A DNA stretch of 13,750 bases from JAAYCU01 sp964401335 (GTDB lineage Bacteria; Planctomycetota; Phycisphaerae; UBA1845; PWPN01). Positions 5,861-12,635 of this stretch are shown piece by piece. The stretch covers positions 1 to 13,750 of the forward strand of contig CAYNYK010000120.1 in the NCBI GenBank assembly GCA_964401335.1, written 5' to 3'. Both the position numbers and the translations under genes were made by a program. The notes below the pieces were generated by a model. The model did not search any database, had not been told where the DNA came from, and saw only the letters and a program-made list of their open reading frames with translations. How positions within the stretch are numbered: position 1 is the first letter of the stretch; every line of letters starts with the position of its first letter.

Positions 5861-6658
5861 ATGAGCAATCAGGAGCATCTGGATATCTTTACCACGCCGG
5901 ATGGCAAACCGAAGTTGTTGTGGGGCGCGCAGGTGGTAACCAGCTCGCCACAACTGGCCGAACTGGCCATCCGAATGGGTTTCGATACCGTATGGATCGA
6001 AATGGAACACGCCTCGACGAGCTTTGAGACGGCCGAGTGGATGTGCCACGCAATCGAATCCGTCGGCGGCGTGCCGACCATTCGTGTATCCGACGATCAG
6101 CGTACCCATGTGTTGCGTGCCCTGGAGGTCGGGGCAAGGATCGTCGTGGTGCCGATGATTAACACGGCCGAGCAGGCCCGAAACATCGTTAAGTACGGCA
6201 AGTTCGCTCCGCTCGGGGTGCGCGGCTTCAACCGCAGCTCGCGGGGGCTTGAGCTGGGCCAGTACGACGTGAGTATTGCTTTTCCCCGGGCCAACGCCCG
6301 TACCCACCTGTTCGCCCAGATCGAAACCACCGAAGCGGTCAAGAACCTGGACGCGATTTGCGCGGTCGAGGGACTGTCGGGGATTTTCATCGGCCCGGGC
6401 GATCTGTCGGCCAGCATGGGTTGCACGGGCAACATGGATGACCCGGAACTCATCCGTTGCGCGACCGATTGCATCCGCCGGGCCCGAAAAGCGGGCAAGC
6501 TCGCGGGTATTCTCACCGGTCCGGGCACCCTCGTGCAATCGGCGGTCGAGGCGGGTTGTAACCTCTGTTTCTGCGCCAGTGATATCGGCGCCGCCCGGAG
6601 CGTCTGGGACAATACCTTAAAAACGATCAGAACCTACGGCAAAAGCGGGAAGGCGTGA
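5861..6658 (+). CDS. HpcH/HpaI-family class II aldolase (2-keto-3-deoxy acid aldolase type)
   Basis: The 265-residue TIM-barrel protein belongs to the metal-dependent pyruvate aldolases that cleave 2-keto-3-deoxy or 4-hydroxy-2-oxo acids to pyruvate and an aldehyde (HpaI, RhmA/YfaU, GarL). The active-site set is complete: His50 in EMEHAST (HpaI His45), Arg75 in PTIRVSD (Arg70), Glu155 in AQIETTEAV (Glu149) and Asp181 in FIGPGDLS (Asp175), with nearly constant spacing offset from HpaI. KYGKFAPLGVRGFN matches the conserved YPP.G.RG loop. I chose the ATG at 5861 because GGAG lies 9 bases before it; an ATG at 5846 adds five residues and has poorer spacing. It is the first gene of the rightward series. 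In this setting a keto-deoxy sugar acid such as 2-keto-3-deoxy-L-rhamnonate or -fuconate is a reasonable but unproven substrate, since no dehydratase is present here. Confidence 0.88.
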   Translation: MSNQEHLDIFTTPDGKPKLLWGAQVVTSSPQLAELAIRMGFDTVWIEMEHASTSFETAEWMCHAIESVGGVPTIRVSDDQRTHVLRALEVGARIVVVPMINTAEQARNIVKYGKFAPLGVRGFNRSSRGLELGQYDVSIAFPRANARTHLFAQIETTEAVKNLDAICAVEGLSGIFIGPGDLSASMGCTGNMDDPELIRCATDCIRRARKAGKLAGILTGPGTLVQSAVEAGCNLCFCASDIGAARSVWDNTLKTIRTYGKSGKA

Positions 6659-6682
6659 TTTTCGTACGTGGCAGGCGCGGCG

Positions 6683-7807
6683 ATGAACAGCGAGCAGGTG
6701 CTACGGCGGATTCTCGATCATCTGGAAGGCAAGGTTGATCCGGTCCGCGCCCGCCGCGTCGCCGAGCACCATCGCGCCGCGTTGGATTACAAGACGCAGG
6801 AGATCCCGCCTCTGGTTCTTTTCCTGCCCTACGAAGGCGCGGAGTTTAAGCCTTACCCTTACGCCGAGGCGTTTGACGATCCGGCCAAAATGATGGTCAA
6901 CGAATTGCTCGCCGGTCGAGCCTCGATCTGGCATGCGGTCGATTTCGGCGGGGACACGCCTTGTTGCCTGCGTCCGAATGTCGGCACGGGGATCGTCGCC
7001 TCGCTGTTCGGTGCGGAAATCCGCCTCACGGACAACAACATGCCCTGGGTCGAACCGATCGGCGTTGAGCGCATCCGTCGAGCGGTCGCGGAACCAATGC
7101 CGGATTTGCAAGGGGGATTGATGCCTCAAGTGATCGCGCAATATGCGTTTTTCAAGGCCATGCTGGCCGATTACCCAAAATGCCGGGAAGCCTTCAACAT
7201 CACCCTGCCGGATCTGCAGGGGCCGTTCGATACGGCGGCCATGCTTTGGGGCTCGGAGATCTTTGAGGCCTTGTATACGCAGCAAGACCTTGTATCGGCT
7301 TTCCTGCAACGTATCGCCGAAACCATGCTGGCCGTCCATGATGCGTTGGTTCCGTACACCGCCGATCAGCTTTATCCGCATGGGCAGTTTCAGCACACGA
7401 TCGGAGTCAAGGGCAAACTGCTGATTCGGGAGGACTCGGCGGCGGTAATGATCTCGCCGGCGATGTATCGCGAAATCATTCGGCCGGCCAACGAACGTCT
7501 CGCCGCCACTTTGGGCAGCGTGGGGTTTCATTTCTGCGGCAACGGCCGACATCAAGTGGACAATCTGCTGGACATCCCTGGCGTCGTGCATCTGGATTTC
7601 GGTCAGGCCTATCTGATGGATATCGACGAGATTTACGCCAAGGCGGCCGCTCGTCGTGTTCCGCTTTCGCGCGTGACCGTTCCGGAAGAACAACTGACGG
7701 CCGCCCGTGTGAAACAACGCTTTCCTACCGGCGTACTCCTGTGCGCTGCGCCAAGGACCCTGGCCGACGCCCGTCGGATGCAGCAGCGCTATCTGGCAGA
7801 GGTGTAG
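6683..7807 (+). CDS. UroD/MtaA-family protein, likely methyltransferase-like rather than haem biosynthesis
   Basis: The 374-residue product has the uroporphyrinogen-decarboxylase (HemE)/cobalamin-methyltransferase fold. The HemE N-terminal substrate motif (P.WxMRQAGR) is absent, so it is unlikely to be HemE. Instead it has His283 and Cys285 in VGFHFCGNG and Cys354 in GVLLCAAP, an HxC-X68-C arrangement resembling the zinc-binding HxCxnC of MtaA/MtbA/CmuA, which activates a thiol methyl acceptor. Other family features are REDSAAVMISPAMYREIIRP (~residues 251-270) and GVVHLDFGQ. An in-frame GTG at 6668 would add five residues; I prefer the ATG at 6683, which has GGCAGG 7 bases before it. The gene begins 24 bases after the aldolase stop, so it is probably in the same transcript. 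UroD-like proteins are frequent in planctomycete sugar loci, role unsettled. Demethylation of a methylated substrate is possible, but no corrinoid protein is seen here. Confidence 0.8.
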   Translation: MNSEQVLRRILDHLEGKVDPVRARRVAEHHRAALDYKTQEIPPLVLFLPYEGAEFKPYPYAEAFDDPAKMMVNELLAGRASIWHAVDFGGDTPCCLRPNVGTGIVASLFGAEIRLTDNNMPWVEPIGVERIRRAVAEPMPDLQGGLMPQVIAQYAFFKAMLADYPKCREAFNITLPDLQGPFDTAAMLWGSEIFEALYTQQDLVSAFLQRIAETMLAVHDALVPYTADQLYPHGQFQHTIGVKGKLLIREDSAAVMISPAMYREIIRPANERLAATLGSVGFHFCGNGRHQVDNLLDIPGVVHLDFGQAYLMDIDEIYAKAAARRVPLSRVTVPEEQLTAARVKQRFPTGVLLCAAPRTLADARRMQQRYLAEV

Positions 7808-7875
7808 GTTAAAAAGCTGACAACTTTCAACCCGATACGGCGGCTTTATGAACCATAGAATAGCGGTCGATGGGA

Positions 7876-7904
7876 TTGTGCAGTTGTCGTCATCCAACGA
7901 TAAT
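7876..7904 (+). promoter_or_regulatory. Candidate promoter for the GH2-GH123 pair, with overlapping palindrome
   Basis: TTGTGC (7876-7881), 17 bases, then GATAAT (7899-7904, 5 of 6 consensus bases) precede the GH2 start by 23 bases. The perfect palindrome AACGAT-A-ATCGTT (7896-7908) covers the -10, the position expected for a repressor operator. Together with the 120-base gap after the UroD-like gene, this suggests the exported enzymes can be transcribed separately. Confidence 0.45.
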
Positions 7905-7927
7905 CGTTTTGATATAAGGATGTCCAG

Positions 7928-10717
7928 ATGAAGATCTTCACGACGATCATCGGGTTACTGTTAGTGCTCGGATTGCTTCAGCCGGGTTGGGCAGAGGAGG
8001 CACAATGGCCTTCCTCGGCGGTGATGCCGGATGGGAGTGGGCCGTCCGCTGCGCGGCTGGAAGAGAGCGTCGAGGGCATCCCGTGGCCGGAACATCCCCG
8101 CCCGAATTTCAAACGCAGCCCGTGGATCAATCTCAACGGACGATGGGCGTTCGAGTTCGACCCGGAAAATGTCGGCGAGCGCGAGGGTTGGCATGAGCCG
8201 GGCCGGCGGGCGTTTTCGAAAAGCATCATAGTACCCTTCCCTTGGCAGAGCGAGCTCAGCGGAATCGGCGACTTGGATTACGAGGGGGCGGCCTGGTATC
8301 AGCGGGGAATCATCTTGCCCGATGATCCGGCGTGGCAAAGGCGGGATGCCTGGCTGATCTTCGGGGCATGCAAGAGTCAGGCGAAGGTCTGGGTCAACGG
8401 TCAATTGGCCGCCGAACATGACGGCGGGTATACCCCTTTCGAGGTTAATCTCTCGAACTACGGCAAAGCGGGGGAGACGGTGTCGGTTATTGTTCGAGCA
8501 TTTGACGCGTCCACGGATCGACAGACGGCCACCTCTTTCAGCGGCATCTGGCAGACGGTTTATCTCGAACCGCGCGGTAAGGTGTATATCCGTAATCTGC
8601 AAGCGTTGATCAACGTCCGTTGCGCTCTGGTTTTCTTTGTAACCAAACTGGTCGAAACGACCGATCCCGTCATTTATCGTTACCTCAGCCCCGAAAACGA
8701 ATTCCCGCCCTACAGCCAGAACATCAGGGCTGGCCGGTCGGATACGATCATCGGCATGAAGCTGCCGCCGCCGCGGCCGTGGACGCCAGAGAGCCCCCAT
8801 CTGTATCCGATCGTCTTCGAGCTGAGCGACCAGCAGGGGGTCATCGACCGGGTGGAAACCTACTTCGGATTGCGGGAAACCGATACAGTTCTGGCATCGG
8901 AGTTCGAGGGCCAATACTTTCGGGTCAACCACGACCCGGTTTATCTGCGTGGAGTGAATCTGAAGACCTTGCATCCCGGCGGGATCGCGTCCTATCCGAG
9001 TGATGCCGCCTTGCGGCGCGATTTCGAATTATGCAAGCAGCTTGGACTGAACATGGTCCGCATCGAGGGGCCGACGCCGTTGCCGCGAGCACTTTACTGG
9101 GCGGACCGGCTTGGTGTGCTGGTGATGCAGGATATGCCGATCCTCGGCGCGGACACGCCCGAAAACCGTCGGCTCTGGCAGGAAACCACGCAGGCCATTA
9201 TCACCCGCGACTGGAACCATCCCAGCGTATTTGCCTGGAATCTGTTTAGCGAAGGTGAAGACAGCGCCGAACGGCGGAAATTTATGGCCGAGATGGTTCA
9301 GTTCGTCCGGCAACTTGATTGCAGCCGCTTGACGCTGGATCGTGCGGCCAATCCCTTCGGCCACGTGGCCACGGACCTGCACGCCTGGTATTTCTGCATG
9401 AATGACGAAACCCAGGCCCGCGCACATATCCGCGAAGTGGTGGAGAAAACCACTCCCGGCTCGTCGTTCCATTATGTCGAAGGCGCCTGTCAGGACGGTG
9501 CGCCGTTGATCAATATCGGATACGGCGGGATCGGGATCCACGATGGCGATCAGGACATAAGCTGGTCCTACAAGTCGCTGACCAACGCCCTGCGCCTGCA
9601 GGACAAGATTTGCGGCCAGGTGTATACGCGGTTGACTGACGTCGCAGGACAAGGCAACGGGCTGGTCAATTATGATCGCTCGCCCAAGGAGTTCGGCTAC
9701 GATTTCTGGTTCCCCGGCTTTACCGTGGCCGATCTCAACACGGCGGATTTTGTCGCAATTGATGCTCCATCGGTTGTGGAGCTTAAGCCGGGGCAAACGC
9801 GAGCGATTCCCCTGCGGCTCAGCCATTGGTCGGATGCCCTTGCGGAAACCGTGACCGTGCGCTGGCGGGTGGACTGGCTGGATCGGTTCGGGAATATGCA
9901 CCGAGCCAGCGAATGGTCCACGCGGCCGGCGGCCTGGCAGCGATTCCAGGTGGTCGATGCGGGCACGATTGAGGTTGACGCGGAGCCGAATGATGGTGGT
10001 GTGTTGGGCACGCTTCTTGTGGAAGTACTGGCCGACGACGCGACGGTGGCGCGCAACTACGTGCACCTACTGGTCGATCGCGGGCCTTCACCGCGCGTTG
10101 AGGTTCTGGACGAAAAGCGCGTGGCTGTGCGCTTTGCACCGGGCGATTACACCCGATGGAGCATCGGCGACAAGCAACCCGGCCGTGAAGGTCTCGCCGG
10201 ACAAAAGGCGGCCGGTTCGGGTAGCGGCGCGGCTGAATATACCCTGAAGATTCCACAAGGGCTCGATATCAACGATCTGGAGTCTCTTACAGTGGTTGCC
10301 GAGTTGTCCTCGAAAGCCGACGACGAGAAACTTGCCTGGCCGCAACAACCGACGAAATTCGACGATCCGCAGACGGACGGACGTAAGTGGCCTACCGATG
10401 TCCTCCTGACCATTAACGGTGTCCGCCAGCCGATGCATACGCTTCCGGATGACCCGGCCGACGCCCGCGGCGTCCTGTCGCATCACCGTGCACAACAGGG
10501 CGGCTACGGCTACCTGGATAAGACGACGGTGCAGGCTGGGCAGATTCCGGAGATTGTCTCGGCGGCTAAAAAAGACGGCCGGTTGCATATTCGCTGGGAG
10601 GTGCCTGCGAATGCCGAACACATCGGCGGCCTGGCGATTTATGGCGACCAGCTTGGTTGTTACCCACTCGATCCGACAGTGATTTTGACCATGAAAAAGG
10701 CGCATGCCTTGCGTTGA
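7928..10717 (+). CDS. Secreted glycoside hydrolase family 2 protein with altered active site
   Basis: The 929-residue protein starts with a signal peptide (MKIFTTIIGLLLVLGLLQPGWA, split here as MKIFTT + hydrophobic core + WAEEA), so it is exported. Domains in order: GH2 jelly-roll sugar-binding domain (~60-215, with LNGRWAFEFD and SGIWQTVYLEP), immunoglobulin-like domain (~216-320), TIM barrel (~330-600, starting PVYLRGVN), then ~320 residues of beta-rich C-terminal sequence. The family includes beta-galactosidases, glucuronidases and mannosidases. The acid/base region is RDWNHPSVFAWNLFSEGED: Glu442 is kept, but the Asn normally before it is Ser441. Where relatives read SEYGG or SEFGG at the nucleophile, this reads INIGYGGIG, with Gly531 in place of Glu. 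Hydrolysis by the classical mechanism is therefore doubtful. AAGGA lies 7 bases before the ATG. Family is certain; activity and substrate are not. Confidence 0.9.
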   Translation: MKIFTTIIGLLLVLGLLQPGWAEEAQWPSSAVMPDGSGPSAARLEESVEGIPWPEHPRPNFKRSPWINLNGRWAFEFDPENVGEREGWHEPGRRAFSKSIIVPFPWQSELSGIGDLDYEGAAWYQRGIILPDDPAWQRRDAWLIFGACKSQAKVWVNGQLAAEHDGGYTPFEVNLSNYGKAGETVSVIVRAFDASTDRQTATSFSGIWQTVYLEPRGKVYIRNLQALINVRCALVFFVTKLVETTDPVIYRYLSPENEFPPYSQNIRAGRSDTIIGMKLPPPRPWTPESPHLYPIVFELSDQQGVIDRVETYFGLRETDTVLASEFEGQYFRVNHDPVYLRGVNLKTLHPGGIASYPSDAALRRDFELCKQLGLNMVRIEGPTPLPRALYWADRLGVLVMQDMPILGADTPENRRLWQETTQAIITRDWNHPSVFAWNLFSEGEDSAERRKFMAEMVQFVRQLDCSRLTLDRAANPFGHVATDLHAWYFCMNDETQARAHIREVVEKTTPGSSFHYVEGACQDGAPLINIGYGGIGIHDGDQDISWSYKSLTNALRLQDKICGQVYTRLTDVAGQGNGLVNYDRSPKEFGYDFWFPGFTVADLNTADFVAIDAPSVVELKPGQTRAIPLRLSHWSDALAETVTVRWRVDWLDRFGNMHRASEWSTRPAAWQRFQVVDAGTIEVDAEPNDGGVLGTLLVEVLADDATVARNYVHLLVDRGPSPRVEVLDEKRVAVRFAPGDYTRWSIGDKQPGREGLAGQKAAGSGSGAAEYTLKIPQGLDINDLESLTVVAELSSKADDEKLAWPQQPTKFDDPQTDGRKWPTDVLLTINGVRQPMHTLPDDPADARGVLSHHRAQQGGYGYLDKTTVQAGQIPEIVSAAKKDGRLHIRWEVPANAEHIGGLAIYGDQLGCYPLDPTVILTMKKAHALR

Positions 10718-10783
10718 TGAACAGGATTACAACCGATCAAGGCTGAGCAAAGGTTCGTTAAGATAAGAATCAGGGAGAATAGG

Positions 10784-12499
10784 ATGCGAAGGCATATCGT
10801 CCACGGCCTGTTGGTTTGTTCTATCCTTATCGGCCTCGCCCATGCGGACGCGGGACAGAGTCCGTCGCTGACCGTCTGGGCCGTCGATCCGCTGATCAAG
10901 GTGTTTCGCGACGCCGTGCCTCAGGCGGGAACCGAAGCTCTGGCCGAGGTGGCCCGCGGGGAACACGCCTCGCTGCAGGTGGTGGCGCTGTGCCCGTTGA
11001 ATTTGCAGCAATTGCGGGCGGAAGCCACACCGTTACGTCATGCGAATAAGGCCGACGCGCAGCTTACGCCGCGTGCGCCGCGGTTTGTCGGCTACGTGCC
11101 GATTATCGAGGGCACCCCCGAACCGTCGGCCGACCGGGTGCGTGTTCCGCCGGGTCTTTTTCCCGACCCGTTGCTTGAAGAGGAATCCGTCGACGTGGCC
11201 GCCGGCCAGGCCCAGCCGATCTGGGTGACCGTGACGGTGCCGGTCGACGCGACGCCGGGCCGGTACGAGGGGCGACTCCAGATCACGGCCACCGCCGCTG
11301 GGCAACCCGTGACCGCCTCGTTCCCCCTGTCCGTGCAGGTTTACAACGTCGTCGTCGAACGCTCTCGGCTGTGGAACACCAACTGGTTCTGGTTCGAATG
11401 CATGACCCGTTACCTGGAGATTCAACCGGAAGAGTACTCCGAGGAATGGTGGGCCCTTTTACGCCGTTATGCCCGCAACATAGCCGAGCATCGACAGAAC
11501 ATGATCCTGATTTCCCCCTTGGAGCGGTCCCGGTTTTATATCGATGAGCAAGGCAGACTGGCCGTCGATTTTTCGCGTTTCGACAAGATTGTGGAACTCT
11601 TCATCGAGGAAGGCGTGATCGGGTTGATCGAGGGCGGTTTTCTCGCCCTGCGGAAAGGGCCGTGGACCGGCCCGTTCGAGATGATTACCTATAAGATCGA
11701 GAACGGCGAAGTGGTCTCGGGTAAGGCTGCGCCGGGGACACCCGAGGCGGATGAATTCTGCGGTTGGTTCCTGCCGAAGCTGGTGGCTCATCTTCGCGAG
11801 AAAGGCTGGCTCAACATCTACTTTCAACATATCGCCGACGAGCCGCTCGACCATAACGCGAAGTCGTTTCGCGAAACGATCGCTTATGTCAAGAAATATG
11901 CCCCGGAATTGCGCACCGGCGACGCGACCCAGGCGAAAGACACGACCGGCCTGGATGTCTGGATACCCATGCTCGACTGGCTGCACAAACACTATGCGTT
12001 TTATCGCAAGCAGCAGCGGGAGGCCGGTATTGAATTATGGTATTACACCTGCGGCGTGCTGCATGGCGATTATTCGGGACGGTTCCTCGAACAACCTCTG
12101 CTCACTCCGAGGCTGGCCTACTGGATCTGCTTTCGCTACGAACTGACCGGCTATCTGCACTGGGGATACAACTTCTGGATGGACACCCATCACCCGTATC
12201 GGGATTTGACTTGGTCGCTCGGTTCGGGGATCTTCGTGCCGGCCGGGGATGCCTGGATCGTCTATCCCGGAAAGGACGGACCGATCGACTCGATCCGCTG
12301 GGAGGCGGTCCGTGACGGCATCGTCGATCACGAGCTTCTGGCCCAACTGGCCGAACGCGATCCCGAGACGGCCATGAACCTCGCGAAAAAACATATCCTG
12401 GATTTCAATCGTTACGATACGGACGTGGCGACATTTCGCGCCACCCGAGACGAAATCCTGGAGCGGCTCAGCCGGATTGTTGCGACCGGCGGTTCGTGA
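10784..12499 (+). CDS. Secreted GH123/DUF4091-family glycoside hydrolase
   Basis: The 571-residue protein has a signal peptide (residues ~1-21, core LLVCSILIGLA, likely cut after AHA). It then has an N-terminal beta-sandwich region (~25-195, ending SFPLSVQVYNVVV) and a TIM-barrel of the DUF4091/GH123 type (~200-520). GH123 enzymes such as NgaP remove beta-linked N-acetylgalactosamine using an adjacent Asp-Glu pair with substrate-assisted catalysis. The pair is present here as Asp352-Glu353 in QHIADEPLD, preceded by the typical HLREKGW helix. The C-terminal RWEAVRDGIVDHELL block is a DUF4091 hallmark. The gene starts 66 bases after the GH2 stop with GGGAG 6 bases before ATG, and is probably cotranscribed. 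Unlike its GH2 neighbour it looks catalytically intact. Specificity for GalNAc is a family guess; many planctomycete DUF4091 proteins are uncharacterised. Confidence 0.87.
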   Translation: MRRHIVHGLLVCSILIGLAHADAGQSPSLTVWAVDPLIKVFRDAVPQAGTEALAEVARGEHASLQVVALCPLNLQQLRAEATPLRHANKADAQLTPRAPRFVGYVPIIEGTPEPSADRVRVPPGLFPDPLLEEESVDVAAGQAQPIWVTVTVPVDATPGRYEGRLQITATAAGQPVTASFPLSVQVYNVVVERSRLWNTNWFWFECMTRYLEIQPEEYSEEWWALLRRYARNIAEHRQNMILISPLERSRFYIDEQGRLAVDFSRFDKIVELFIEEGVIGLIEGGFLALRKGPWTGPFEMITYKIENGEVVSGKAAPGTPEADEFCGWFLPKLVAHLREKGWLNIYFQHIADEPLDHNAKSFRETIAYVKKYAPELRTGDATQAKDTTGLDVWIPMLDWLHKHYAFYRKQQREAGIELWYYTCGVLHGDYSGRFLEQPLLTPRLAYWICFRYELTGYLHWGYNFWMDTHHPYRDLTWSLGSGIFVPAGDAWIVYPGKDGPIDSIRWEAVRDGIVDHELLAQLAERDPETAMNLAKKHILDFNRYDTDVATFRATRDEILERLSRIVATGGS

Positions 12500-12598
12500 G
12501 TCGATCCGGCATTATCTTTTTCCCCAACGGGGATTCATTAACAGAGTGTTTCAGAGCCAACATGAATCAGTGGGTATGTTACACAATATTTTACCCCT

Positions 12599-12625
12599 CT
12601 CCGTGTCACCGTGACTCCGTGGTGA
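12599..12625 (+). repeat. Degenerate 8-base tandem repeat (CTCCGTGN x3)
   Basis: Three consecutive units read CTCCGTGT, CACCGTGA and CTCCGTGG, followed by TGA. They lie in the 136-base gap between the convergent GH123 and membrane protein genes. I recall the same CTCCGTG-type string as a dispersed intergenic sequence in other genomes. No function is assigned. Confidence 0.55.
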
Positions 12626-12635
12626 ATAATCCGGC

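Noticed and set aside
6683..7807. Annotation as HemE (uroporphyrinogen decarboxylase)
   Set aside because: The HemE N-terminal substrate motif is missing, an HxC...C site is present, and the context is carbohydrate catabolism.
12521..12533. TCCCC-AAC-GGGGA hairpin after the GH123 gene as a terminator
   Set aside because: The T-run precedes the hairpin on the plus strand and becomes an A-run after it on the minus strand. Neither direction has the hairpin-then-U arrangement.
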